In this document: positions 54,142 through 62,745 of the stretch, one piece after another
How positions within the stretch are numbered: the stretch's first letter is position 1
How the letters are laid out: each line of letters begins with the position of its first letter
Assembly: GCA_944386365.1 (NCBI GenBank)
Contig: CALXAT010000001.1
Span: forward strand, 149,028 to 213,027
From: an uncultured Clostridia bacterium
GTDB taxonomy: Bacteria > Bacillota > Clostridia > TANB77 > CAG-508
Reading direction: 5' to 3'
Length of the DNA stretch: 64,000 nucleotides
Made by a program: the position numbers and the translations under genes
Notes under the pieces: generated by a model
Told to the model about the DNA's origin: nothing
Database searches by the model: none
What the model saw: the letters and a program-made list of their open reading frames with translations, nothing else

Positions 54142-54657
54142 ATGAGTGAAAACAAATGTCAATGTGGTAATTCAAAAAGAGATGAATTTATGGAAAAATT
54201 ATTTCAAGAGTATTTACCAATTAAAGACAATTTAATTCAAATGTTAAATGAGGTACAAGAGCATTATGGATATATTCCCCAAAATGCACAAAAAGAACTT
54301 TCAGAATTTTTAAATGTTCCAATGGCAGAAATTTATGGAGTCATAACTTTTTATTCGAGATTTACCCTAAAACCTAAAGGAAAATATAATATTGCAGTAT
54401 GTTTGGGAACAGCATGTTATGTAAAAGGTTCTCAAAGGATAATGGACAGATTAAAAGATAGATTACAAATAGAATCTGGTGAAACCACCAAAGATGGTTT
54501 ATTTTCTATTGAAGAAACAAGATGTGTTGGTGCTTGTGGCTTAGCACCAGTATTTACTGTAAATGGTGAAGTATATGGAAAAGCAACCGTAAAAAAATTA
54601 GACGAAGTTTTAGATGAGATTTTAAATGATCAAAAGAATGAAGCAAAAAAAGCATAA
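54142..54657 (+). CDS. hydC: Bifurcating hydrogenase subunit HydC (NuoE-like [2Fe-2S] protein)
   Basis: 171 residues. NuoE family: helical N-terminal half, then a thioredoxin-like domain with the four cluster Cys in CLGTACYVKG and CVGACGLAP (C-x4-C ... C-x3-C). A Cys pair near the N-terminus (CQCGN) may be extra. It delivers electrons between HydB and HydA in the soluble NAD/ferredoxin-coupled [FeFe] hydrogenase. First gene of the operon HydC-HydB-peptidase-HydA. AGGAGG before the ATG. Confidence 0.92.
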   Translation: MSENKCQCGNSKRDEFMEKLFQEYLPIKDNLIQMLNEVQEHYGYIPQNAQKELSEFLNVPMAEIYGVITFYSRFTLKPKGKYNIAVCLGTACYVKGSQRIMDRLKDRLQIESGETTKDGLFSIEETRCVGACGLAPVFTVNGEVYGKATVKKLDEVLDEILNDQKNEAKKA

Positions 54658-54688
54658 GAGTATCTAAAATTTTAATAAGGAGGAAAGT

Positions 54689-56548
54689 ATGAAGAGTCTA
54701 GAAGAAATTCATAAAATAAGAGAAGAAAAAAGAAAAGAGTTAGATTTAAGAGTTAATACCAAAGCAGACACCAGAGAAAAACATATTTTAGTTTGTCATG
54801 GTACAGGTTGTACTTCTTCAAAATCACCACAAATTTTAGAAAATTTCAGAAGAATTTTAAAAGAAAAAAATATAAGCAATGTAAGAGTTATCAAAACAGG
54901 TTGTTTTGGTCTTTGTGCAAAAGGTCCTATCGTTATCATTAGACCGGAAGATACTTTTTATGCATTAGTAACACCAGAGGATTGTGAGGAAATTATTGAT
55001 ACCCATATCATAAAAGGGGAAAGAGTAGAAAGATTACTTTGTAAAGATATTGACGGAACAGTTGTCAATAGCCTAGATGAATTAAACTTTTATAAAAAAC
55101 AAAAAAGAATAGCTCTTAAAAATTGTGGAGTTGTGAATCCAGAAGAAATTGATGAATACATAGCATTTGATGGATATAAAGCATTGGAAAAAGTACTAAA
55201 AGAAATAACGCAAGATGAAGTCATTGATGTTATAAAAGATTCAGGCTTAAGAGGTAGAGGCGGTGCAGGATTCCCTACAGGTAAAAAATGGGAGCTTACA
55301 AAAGCCTCTGTTGGAGACCAAAAATATGTGGTTTGTAATGCAGATGAAGGTGACCCAGGTGCTTTCATGGATAGAAGTATCTTAGAAGGAGATCCGCATT
55401 CTGTACTAGAAGCTATGGAAATTGCAGGATATGCCATTGGAGCAAACAAAGGATATATCTATGTTAGAGCAGAATATCCAATTGCAGTTCAAAGATTAAA
55501 AATTGCAATAAATCAAGCAAGAGAATATGGAATATTAGGAGAAAACATTTTTGGAACAGATTTTAGCTTTGATATTGAAATTCGATTAGGGGCAGGTGCT
55601 TTCGTTTGTGGTGAAGAAACAGCTTTACTAGAATCTATTGAAGGAAAAAGAGGACAGCCAAGAGTAAAACCACCATATCCAGCACAATCAGGATTATGGG
55701 GAAAACCAACTTTAATTAATAATGTAGAAACCTATGCCAATATTGCACAAATCATATTAAAAGGAGCAAAATGGTATTCTTCAATTGGAACAGAAACCTC
55801 AAAAGGAACAAAAGTATTTGCGCTAGGTGGAAATGTTAACAATATTGGATTAGTAGAAGTACCAATGGGAACGACTTTAAGAGAAATTATCTATGACATT
55901 GGTGGCGGAATTCCAAATGGAAGAGATTTTAAAGCTGCCCAAACAGGTGGACCTTCAGGAGGATGTATACCAAAAGAACATCTAGATACACCGATTGACT
56001 ATGAATCTTTAAAAGAAATTGGTTCTATGATGGGATCTGGTGGCTTAATTGTTATGGATGATACCAAATGTATGGTAGCTTTAGCTAAATTCTATCTAGA
56101 CTTTACCGTAAGTGAGAGCTGTGGAAAATGTACACCATGTAGAATTGGAACAAAAAGAATGCTAGAAATCTTAGAGAGACTATGCAATGGAGAAGGAGAC
56201 GAATTAGATATCTATAAACTAGAAAAACTAGCAGCTAATATTCAAAGAGCTAGTATTTGCGGATTAGGACAAACAGCACCAAATCCAGTTATTAGTACTT
56301 TAAAATACTTTAGGGAAGAATTTAGACAACATGCTATTCAAAAAGAATGTAGAACATTAGAATGTAAAGCAATGGCAAAAATTACGATTAATGAAGAAAA
56401 ATGTAAAGGTTGTGGGTTATGTCAAAAACATTGTCCAGTAAATGCCATAGATGGTTCAGGAAGAGATAAAAGAATTATCAATCAAGAAAAATGTATTAAA
56501 TGTGGTACATGTATTGCAAGTTGTCCATTCCATGCGATTGGAAATTAG
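54689..56548 (+). CDS. hydB: Bifurcating hydrogenase subunit HydB (NuoF-like)
   Basis: 619 residues. Order of domains: an N-terminal [2Fe-2S] thioredoxin-like part (CHGTGCTSS, KTGCFGLC, about 35-85); the NADH/FMN-binding NuoF core (GLRGRGGAGFPTGKKW, NADEGDPGAFMDR, GAGAYVCGEETALL-like GAGAFVCGEETALL); SLBB; the [4Fe-4S] helical domain (CGKCTPCRIGT); and two C-terminal ferredoxin clusters (CKGCGLCQKHCP, CIKCGTCIASCP). This is the flavin-based bifurcation subunit that links NADH and ferredoxin to H2. 31 bases after HydC. AAGGAGG ribosome site. Confidence 0.95.
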   Translation: MKSLEEIHKIREEKRKELDLRVNTKADTREKHILVCHGTGCTSSKSPQILENFRRILKEKNISNVRVIKTGCFGLCAKGPIVIIRPEDTFYALVTPEDCEEIIDTHIIKGERVERLLCKDIDGTVVNSLDELNFYKKQKRIALKNCGVVNPEEIDEYIAFDGYKALEKVLKEITQDEVIDVIKDSGLRGRGGAGFPTGKKWELTKASVGDQKYVVCNADEGDPGAFMDRSILEGDPHSVLEAMEIAGYAIGANKGYIYVRAEYPIAVQRLKIAINQAREYGILGENIFGTDFSFDIEIRLGAGAFVCGEETALLESIEGKRGQPRVKPPYPAQSGLWGKPTLINNVETYANIAQIILKGAKWYSSIGTETSKGTKVFALGGNVNNIGLVEVPMGTTLREIIYDIGGGIPNGRDFKAAQTGGPSGGCIPKEHLDTPIDYESLKEIGSMMGSGGLIVMDDTKCMVALAKFYLDFTVSESCGKCTPCRIGTKRMLEILERLCNGEGDELDIYKLEKLAANIQRASICGLGQTAPNPVISTLKYFREEFRQHAIQKECRTLECKAMAKITINEEKCKGCGLCQKHCPVNAIDGSGRDKRIINQEKCIKCGTCIASCPFHAIGN

Positions 56549-56600
56549 GGACGTGTCAAATTGTTTCAAAATGAAACAAAAGGGACAGACCTGTGAAAAA
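56549..56600. repeat. Short palindromic element between HydB and the peptidase gene
   Basis: TTGTTTCAAAATGAAACAA (56560s-56580) is a perfect inverted repeat, flanked by GGGACGTGTC and GGGACAGACC. The flanks look like the ends of a REP- or MITE-like element. No T tract follows, so it is not a standard terminator. Confidence 0.45.
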
Positions 56601-56635
56601 ATAGCTTTAGATATTATCTAATTAGGGGAGGAAAA

Positions 56636-57973
56636 ATGAATATAACATTAGAAGATATAAAAACATTTTCCAAAGAATACAATGCTGATCCAACTAATAA
56701 AATGATTGAAAATGCGATAACAACAAATGGGCTAGAAAATGCTTGCTTAGATAGAGATATAGTGATAGAGAATCAATCAGTTTTCAATATTGAACTTCCA
56801 GATACAAAACGATATGACCAAAAAGAAAGCTGGAAATGTTGGATATATGCAGGAATGAATATGATTCAATATAATATGGCAGAAAATTTAAATATGGACT
56901 TAATGAAATTTGAACTATCAAGCAATTACATTGCTTTCTTTGATAAATTAGAAAAATCGAATACCGTCTATGAAAATATTATCAATATACCTATTGAAAA
57001 TACAACTTTAGAATATATAAAACAAGAAAAACTTTTAAAAGATTGTGTTACAGAAGCAGGATTTTATGAATGGTTTGCAAGTATTATAAAAAAATATGGA
57101 ATTGTACCATATTCTTATATGCCAAATCCAAAAGAAGGAGAAGATGGTGTAAAAATTTCTCGTATATTTAGAGAGAAAGTAAAAAAAGATGTGATTCATA
57201 TACTAAAAGAAAAGAAACAAGGAAAAAGTAAAGAAGAATTAAGAAATTTGACAAAAGAGTATATAAAACAAAATTACATATTTTTATCTAAAATCTTAGG
57301 TGAACCACCAATCATATTTGATTTAGAATATAAAGATAAAAATGGAACATATATATCACAAAAACAATTAACACCAATAGATTTTAAAAATCAATACTTG
57401 ACACTAAACTTAGATGATTTTGTATCTATTGCCAATATGCCAATGTATAGCAAAGAATACAATAAAGTATATCGATTAAAATATTTCGGAAATGTGTATA
57501 AAAATAGTTATAGACAATTCCTAAATTTACCAATAGAAGATTTAAAAAAATGTGCTATAGAACAACTAAAAGATGGTGTACCTGTATATGTTAGTCTTGA
57601 TATTGCAAATAAGTGTGTATATGAAAAGCAAGGAATTTTGGATACAAGAATTTACAATTATGAGAAAACATTAGATATATATTCACTAGACAAAAAAGAA
57701 GGGTTGGATTTTTCAGAAATTCATTCATCACATTCAATGGTAATTACAGGAGCCAACATAAAAGATAACCATGTACAAAGATGGAAAGTAGAAGATAGTT
57801 ATGGTGCGGGACCAGATGAAAAACCAAATGGATATTATATAATGAATGACAATTATTTTGACAAATTTGTGATGGATATTATTATAAACAAAAGATATTT
57901 GACAGAAGAACAAAGAGAATTGCTAAATCAAGAACCAATTGAGTATGACATGGATGTAGAAGATGAAATTTAA
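56636..57973 (+). CDS. C1B peptidase (PepC/bleomycin hydrolase-like) with altered catalytic Asn
   Basis: 445 residues, the length of PepC. The oxyanion Gln and nucleophile Cys are in QKESWKCWIYAGMN; the His is in HSSHSMVITGA. Where the family has VENSWG, this protein has VEDSYG, so the third catalytic residue Asn is Asp. The N-terminal first 60 residues match PepC layout. It is cytosolic, with no signal. AGGGGAGG precedes the ATG. It lies inside the hydrogenase operon, an unexpected place for a housekeeping aminopeptidase. It may be an active variant or have a new role. Confidence 0.82.
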   Translation: MNITLEDIKTFSKEYNADPTNKMIENAITTNGLENACLDRDIVIENQSVFNIELPDTKRYDQKESWKCWIYAGMNMIQYNMAENLNMDLMKFELSSNYIAFFDKLEKSNTVYENIINIPIENTTLEYIKQEKLLKDCVTEAGFYEWFASIIKKYGIVPYSYMPNPKEGEDGVKISRIFREKVKKDVIHILKEKKQGKSKEELRNLTKEYIKQNYIFLSKILGEPPIIFDLEYKDKNGTYISQKQLTPIDFKNQYLTLNLDDFVSIANMPMYSKEYNKVYRLKYFGNVYKNSYRQFLNLPIEDLKKCAIEQLKDGVPVYVSLDIANKCVYEKQGILDTRIYNYEKTLDIYSLDKKEGLDFSEIHSSHSMVITGANIKDNHVQRWKVEDSYGAGPDEKPNGYYIMNDNYFDKFVMDIIINKRYLTEEQRELLNQEPIEYDMDVEDEI

Positions 57974-58002
57974 TAATAGTTAGAAGAAAGAGAGATGTGG
58001 AT

Positions 58003-59754
58003 ATGGAAAAAGAAATGGTTAATTTAACAATTGACAATCAAAAAATAAGTGTACCGAAGGGAACAACAATACTACATGCTGCAAAAAAAGCAGGAATTGA
58101 TATACCAACTTTATGTTATTTGAAAGATATCAATGAAGTGGGAGATTGCAGAATGTGTATTGTAGAAGTAGAAGGAAGAAGGGGATTTGCAACTTCTTGT
58201 ATACAAACCGTAGAAGAAGGTATGGTTGTACATACACATACACCAAATGTATTAGAAGCAAGACACGTCATATTAGATTTAATAATTTCAAACCATGCAA
58301 AAGATTGTCTAACATGTACACGTTCAGGAAATTGTGAGTTACAAGTATTAGCAACTAAATTTAATGTTTTAAATATTGAATTTGAAGGAGAAAGAACAAA
58401 ACATAAAATTGATGATTTATCACCATCTATTGTAAGAGATTTTAATAAATGTATTTTATGTAGAAGATGTGTAGCAGCATGCAAAAATGTACAAAAAATT
58501 GGTGCTATTGATTGTATTAATAGAGGTTTTGAATCTTGTATATCAACCGTTGGAGACCATAGTTTAAATGATGTTAACTGTACATTTTGTGGTCAATGTA
58601 TAGAAGCTTGCCCAACAGGTGCTTTGCATGAAAAAGAAACCATTAATGATGTATGGGTAAAATTAAAAGACCCAGATACAACTGTTATTGTACAAACAGC
58701 TCCTGCAGTTAGAGTTGCTCTTGGAGAAGAATTTGGCATGCCAATTGGCACAAATGTAGTAGGAAAGATGGTAACTGCATTAAAACGTTTGGGATTTGAT
58801 AAAGTATTTGATACCAATACAGGTGCTGACCTCACGATTATGGAAGAAGCTAATGAATTTATAGAAAGATTCACAAAAAATGATCATTTGCCAATGATTA
58901 CATCTTGTAGTCCAGGTTGGGTAAAATACATAGAAATGAATTATCCAGAATTATTACCACATTTATCTAGTTGTAAATCTCCTCATGAAATGTTTGGAGC
59001 AATATTAAAAACCTATTATGCAAATAGAGAAGGGTTAGATCCAGAGAAAATTTATGTTGTTTCTGTTATGCCATGTATTGCAAAGAAATTTGAAAGGCAA
59101 AGACCAGAAATGATGGAAGATAACTTATATGATGTAGATAATGTTATTACAACTAGAGAACTTGCCAGAATGATAAAACAAGCAAACATTGAATTTGAAA
59201 AACTAGAAGATAGCAATTTTGATAGCCCTATTGGAGAAGCAAGTGGTGCAGGTGCTATTTTTGGAACAACTGGTGGCGTTATGGAAGCAGCTTTAAGAAC
59301 AGCACAAGATACTTTAACAGGAGAAGACCTACCTAAAATTGATTTTGAACAAGTAAGAGGCGGGGAAGGCATTAAAAGAGCAACCATTAATATTGCAGGA
59401 AAAGATATTAATGTTGTTGCAGCAAGTGGATTAGCAAATGCTAGAACCATATTAGAAGAGATTAAATCTGGTAAAGCCAATTATCAATTTGTTGAAATTA
59501 TGGCTTGTCCAGGAGGTTGTATCATGGGTGGTGGTCAACCAATTAAGAGTTCTAAGGTAAGAGCAGAAGTAGATGTTAGAAAGTTAAGAGCGGATGCTTT
59601 ATATACAATTGATGAAAGAAGTATTGTAAGAAAATCACATGAAAATCCATTTATGAAAAAATTATATAAAGATTTCTTAGAAAAACCAGGAAGTGAAATA
59701 GCAGAAAGATTGTTACATACAACCTATACAAAGAGAAAAAAATATAATATTTAA
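58003..59754 (+). CDS. hydA: [FeFe] hydrogenase catalytic subunit HydA (bifurcating type)
   Basis: About 583 residues; start ATG 58003 or GTG 57997, ribosome site weak (AGAGAG). N-terminal plant-type [2Fe-2S] domain (CYLKDINEVGDCRMC, TSC), a His/Cys-ligated cluster region (SNHAKDCLTCTRSGNC), two [4Fe-4S] clusters (CILCRRCVAACK, CTFCGQCIEACP), then the H-cluster motifs L1 TSCSPGWVK, L2 MPCIAKKFE and L3 ACPGGCIMGGGQP, all intact. It reduces protons to H2 or oxidises H2 with HydB and HydC. The organism is thus a fermentative anaerobe. Confidence 0.96.
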   Translation: MEKEMVNLTIDNQKISVPKGTTILHAAKKAGIDIPTLCYLKDINEVGDCRMCIVEVEGRRGFATSCIQTVEEGMVVHTHTPNVLEARHVILDLIISNHAKDCLTCTRSGNCELQVLATKFNVLNIEFEGERTKHKIDDLSPSIVRDFNKCILCRRCVAACKNVQKIGAIDCINRGFESCISTVGDHSLNDVNCTFCGQCIEACPTGALHEKETINDVWVKLKDPDTTVIVQTAPAVRVALGEEFGMPIGTNVVGKMVTALKRLGFDKVFDTNTGADLTIMEEANEFIERFTKNDHLPMITSCSPGWVKYIEMNYPELLPHLSSCKSPHEMFGAILKTYYANREGLDPEKIYVVSVMPCIAKKFERQRPEMMEDNLYDVDNVITTRELARMIKQANIEFEKLEDSNFDSPIGEASGAGAIFGTTGGVMEAALRTAQDTLTGEDLPKIDFEQVRGGEGIKRATINIAGKDINVVAASGLANARTILEEIKSGKANYQFVEIMACPGGCIMGGGQPIKSSKVRAEVDVRKLRADALYTIDERSIVRKSHENPFMKKLYKDFLEKPGSEIAERLLHTTYTKRKKYNI

Positions 59755-59778
59755 TAAAAATTTATTGTGCAATTGTCA

Positions 59779-59857
59779 GGAAAAAGCGATATTTTTAAAT
59801 CGTAAAAATTCCCTATATACTGGGAGTTCTTGCTATTATAAAATATTGCTTTTTTTG
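59779..59857 (+). terminator. Large hairpin terminator after hydA
   Basis: AAAAAGC-ATATTTT (59781-59797) pairs with AAAATAT-GCTTTTT (59840-59854); a small inner stem CCC/GGG sits in the loop; T7 follows. The branched fold is unusually long for a terminator. Confidence 0.7.
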
Positions 59858-59891
59858 ATAATTAATAGTATAATATACTTATCTAATGTGC

Positions 59892-59957
59892 TTACACAGC
59901 AAAGTACAGGAGAAATTTATTGAATTTTTTCTGGAGGGGCTGTGTAAAACCTCCAGA
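59892..59957 (+). promoter_or_regulatory. Leader with two interlocking stems before the small gene
   Basis: Stem 1: TTACACAGC (59892) with GCTGTGTAA (59939), nine perfect pairs. Stem 2: TCTGGAGG (59930) with CCTCCAGA (59950), eight perfect pairs. The arms interleave, so they form a pseudoknot or exclude each other. CCTCC can also pair with the GGAGG ribosome site at 59971. The region after stem 2 is T-rich. Confidence 0.55.
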
Positions 59958-59983
59958 TTATTTTTATTATGGAGGTAAAAGAA

Positions 59984-60280
59984 ATGAAAACAAGAGCTGA
60001 AAAATTAACCATCCTCGCAGCTAGATTAATGGAGTTCGAGGAACAGTTGTTTCAAAGTGCAACAGTTACGGCATATAATGATGCCATTCGGGCGATTAAA
60101 ACTTGCCTGGATGTAGCACTTCAGGCCAAAGAAATGGCTGACTTCTGGCCAACTGTAAAAGAAGTAAAAGATGAGCTGAAGAAGCTCGAGGTAGGTGAGA
60201 TTATGAAACGGCAGTTTTCATGTGATAAGCTTTATAAGCAGCTTATCATTGTGGCTGCTGAAGAAATCGAAAAAAATTAA
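59984..60280 (+). CDS. Small helical protein, 98 residues, foreign-looking, with two CGG codons
   Basis: ATG 59984 follows GGAGG at 59971-59975; the ATG at 59969 overlaps that site. The protein is helical and charged (MKTRAEKLTILAARLMEFEE onward) with two Cys and no signal. Codon use is markedly more G/C-rich (CTG, CTC, GCC, CGG) than in any neighbour. In-frame CGG occurs at 60089 and 60209, and nowhere else in zero frame in the window except the frameshift sites. A GC-rich hairpin follows. No family recognised. Likely recently acquired. Confidence 0.65.
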   Translation: MKTRAEKLTILAARLMEFEEQLFQSATVTAYNDAIRAIKTCLDVALQAKEMADFWPTVKEVKDELKKLEVGEIMKRQFSCDKLYKQLIIVAAEEIEKN

Positions 60281-60292
60281 ACCTACTAAAGT

Positions 60293-60324
60293 CCCCCCAG
60301 AGAGATGAAGATTTCTCTGGGGGG
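60293..60324 (+). other. GC-rich hairpin behind the small gene
   Basis: CCCCCCAGAGA pairs perfectly with TCTCTGGGGGG (11 bp, nine-base loop). No T tract follows, so it may protect an RNA 3' end rather than terminate. Confidence 0.65.
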
Positions 60325-60414
60325 TACGGCATGTATATAAATTATACTATTGATAAGTTTTAATTTGTAAATTATTAAAAATATAATAAAACCATGAAAA
60401 TTATTTATTTCCTA

Positions 60415-60443
60415 TTGCAACTTTTTGATAAATGGTATATAGT
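60415..60443 (+). promoter_or_regulatory. Promoter of the uracil salvage transcript
   Basis: TTGCAA, 17-base spacer, TATAGT at 60438-60443; the leader peptide ATG lies 20 bases on. Confidence 0.55.
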
Positions 60444-60462
60444 AAGAAAGGGTGTAAGAAAA

Positions 60463-60561
60463 ATGACAAAATTTGTAGAAAATATTACAAGATTAAAAAC
60501 AAGTAATATCAATAGAAATATTGTTTATTTTGCGTTCCCAATTTTTAAATTAATAAGGTAA
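60463..60561 (+). CDS. Candidate leader peptide of the uracil permease gene, 32 residues
   Basis: MTKFVENITRLKTSNINRNI and then VYFAFPIFKLIR, stop. The ribosome site is weak (AAGGGTG). The stop lies seven bases before the attenuator hairpin, the classic spacing of attenuation. The last third is written in U-rich codons (Tyr, Phe, Ile). This recalls the pyrBI leader of enteric bacteria, where UTP shortage makes polymerase pause in a U-rich leader coding sequence. Homology is not claimed; the similarity is architectural. Confidence 0.5.
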   Translation: MTKFVENITRLKTSNINRNIVYFAFPIFKLIR

Positions 60562-60567
60562 GTGTTT

Positions 60568-60599
60568 ATATCAATTCTTTTCGAATTGATATTTTTTTG
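60568..60599 (+). terminator. Attenuator terminator before uraA-upp
   Basis: ATATCAATTC pairs with GAATTGATAT around TTTTC, then seven T. It lies between promoter and gene. A surrounding pairing of GTAAGTGTTT (60558) with AAATACTTAC (60606) is also possible. Confidence 0.8.
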
Positions 60600-60638
60600 T
60601 AAAAAAATACTTACTTAGAAAATAGAAGGAGGCGTTTT

Positions 60639-62660
60639 ATGGAACAAACAAAAAAATTACTCTTAGATGTAAACGAAAAACCAACGGTTGGTAAATGGAT
60701 TATCTTAGCGCTGCAGCATGTATTTGCCATGTTTGGAGCAACCATTTTAGTTCCAATCATGGTAAACACAGCAGCAGGTGAAACCGTACTTACGATTCCT
60801 GTAGCGTTGGTAACATCAGGAATTGGAACATTAATTTATATTTTATGTACAAAAGGAAGATCACCAGTATATTTAGGAAGTTCTTTTGCGTTTATTGCAC
60901 CACTAGCGGCAGCATATGTAAAAGGTGGTATCTCAGGCGCTATGGTTGGTGTTATGGCAGTAGGACTTGTCTATGTTATTTTTGCAACTATTATCCATTT
61001 TGCAGGTAAAAAATGGATAGACAAATTGTTACCACCAGTTGTTATTGGACCAATGATTATGATCATAGGACTAAGTTTAGCACCAAATGCCATTTCGCAA
61101 GTAGGATTAGGAACTGGAACACAAATTGATTGGAGATGTATAGCTGTTGCATTAATTACTTTTTTAGTAACTGCAGTTGTTATGGTAAGAGGAAAAGGAT
61201 TTTTAAAAATCATCCCATTTTTAGTAGGAATTGTAGTAGGTTATGTATCAGCAATCTGTTTTGGATTGGTTGATTTTGCACCAGTATTAGAAGCTAGCTT
61301 CTTTAGTATGCCAAGCTTTGTAATACCATTTTTGAATTATACTCCTAATTTCTCAGCATTATTGACCATTGTACCAATTTCTTTAGTAACAATAGCAGAA
61401 CATATTGGTGACCATACAGCATTAAGTACGATTATTGGAAAAAATTTATTAAAGGATCCAGGACTAGATAAAACCTTATTGGGAGATGGATTGGCAACAT
61501 TTGTTGCAGGATTTTTAGGAGGACCTGCCAATACGACATATGGCGAAAATACTTCTGTTGTTGGAATGACAAAGGTAGCATCTGTATGGGTAATCGGCTT
61601 AGCAGCAGTCATTGCTATTTGTTTAGGATTTTTAGGAAAATTTACAGCATTAGTATCAACAATTCCAGACGCCGTTTTAGGAGGCGTATCTTTATTACTA
61701 TATGGATTTATTTCTGTAAATGGTTTAAAAGTATTAATTGAAAACAAAATTGATTTTGGAAAATCTAAAAATATTGTGGTAGCATCTACAATGTTGGTTT
61801 TAGGATTAGGAGGAGCAGCTATCTCTATTATTCATGGAGATTTATCAGTAACTATTTCAGGAATGAGTTTAGCAGCTATTATTGGTATTTTATTAAATTT
61901 ATTATTACCAGATGAAAAAGAAGATGATCAAGATAAAGCAGAAAAGCGTAATGAAATTAAAGAGGATGATAAAAAAGAAATTCCATATGAAAGTGAGGCA
62001 AATGTAATGGAAGAAATGAAAGAGGATAAAAACAACAATGTAACGGTATTAAATAATCCTTTAGTAGAACACAAGTTATCTATTATTAGAAATAAAAACA
62101 CAGGAACAAAAGAATTTAGAGAAATTATTGGAGAGATAGCAACTTTATTATGTTATCATGCGTTAGAAGATGCCAAATTAAAAGAAACAGAAATTGAAAC
62201 ACCAATTTGTAAAATGAAGGCTAGAGTTTTAGATGAAGATAATTATGCATTTGTACCAATTTTAAGAGCAGGAACAGGTATGTTAGATGGATTATTAAAA
62301 ATTGTTCCAAATGCAAAAATTGGACATATCGGACTATATAGAAATGAGGAGACTTTAGAACCTGTACAATATTATTATAAAATGCCAAAAGATATTGCCA
62401 AAAGAGAAGCTATTATCTTAGACCCAATGCTTGCAACTGGAGGATCAGCAGCAGATACAATTCAAATGTTAAAAAAAGATGGTGTTAAAAAGATTAAATT
62501 TTTATGTATTTTGTCAGCACCAGAAGGAATCGAAAGATTAAAAAAAGAACATCCAGATGTAAAAATTTATACAGCTTGCATAGATGAAAAATTAAATGAT
62601 AAAGGATATATTGTACCAGGATTAGGAGATGCAGGAGATAGAATATTTGGAACAAAATAA
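60639..62660 (+). CDS. Uracil permease-uracil phosphoribosyltransferase fusion
   Basis: 673 residues. Residues 1-425 are an NCS2 (UraA/PyrP) permease with about 14 helices and the motif GGPANTTYGENTSVVGMTK. A charged, disordered linker of about 40 residues (DEKEDDQDKAEKRNEIKEDD and on) leads to residues about 465-673, a complete UPRT: NNPLVEHKLSIIRNKNTGTKEFRE, FVPILRAGTGMLDG, and the PRPP loop ILDPMLATGGSAADTI. It would import uracil and turn it to UMP with PRPP at the membrane. An internal ATG at 62007 with GTGAGG eight bases before it could also give free UPRT. AGGAGG precedes the main ATG. Confidence 0.9.
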   Translation: MEQTKKLLLDVNEKPTVGKWIILALQHVFAMFGATILVPIMVNTAAGETVLTIPVALVTSGIGTLIYILCTKGRSPVYLGSSFAFIAPLAAAYVKGGISGAMVGVMAVGLVYVIFATIIHFAGKKWIDKLLPPVVIGPMIMIIGLSLAPNAISQVGLGTGTQIDWRCIAVALITFLVTAVVMVRGKGFLKIIPFLVGIVVGYVSAICFGLVDFAPVLEASFFSMPSFVIPFLNYTPNFSALLTIVPISLVTIAEHIGDHTALSTIIGKNLLKDPGLDKTLLGDGLATFVAGFLGGPANTTYGENTSVVGMTKVASVWVIGLAAVIAICLGFLGKFTALVSTIPDAVLGGVSLLLYGFISVNGLKVLIENKIDFGKSKNIVVASTMLVLGLGGAAISIIHGDLSVTISGMSLAAIIGILLNLLLPDEKEDDQDKAEKRNEIKEDDKKEIPYESEANVMEEMKEDKNNNVTVLNNPLVEHKLSIIRNKNTGTKEFREIIGEIATLLCYHALEDAKLKETEIETPICKMKARVLDEDNYAFVPILRAGTGMLDGLLKIVPNAKIGHIGLYRNEETLEPVQYYYKMPKDIAKREAIILDPMLATGGSAADTIQMLKKDGVKKIKFLCILSAPEGIERLKKEHPDVKIYTACIDEKLNDKGYIVPGLGDAGDRIFGTK

Positions 62661-62670
62661 AAATATGTAT

Positions 62671-62705
62671 AAAGAGACAATTTAAATTTAAAATTGTCTC
62701 TTTTT
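62671..62705 (+). terminator. Intrinsic terminator
   Basis: AGAGACAATTT pairs with AAATTGTCTCT around AAATTTA, then T5. Also usable in the other direction for the small minus-strand gene. Confidence 0.88.
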
Positions 62706-62745
62706 GGTTATTAATTATTATAATTTATGTCTTTAAATAAAAATG

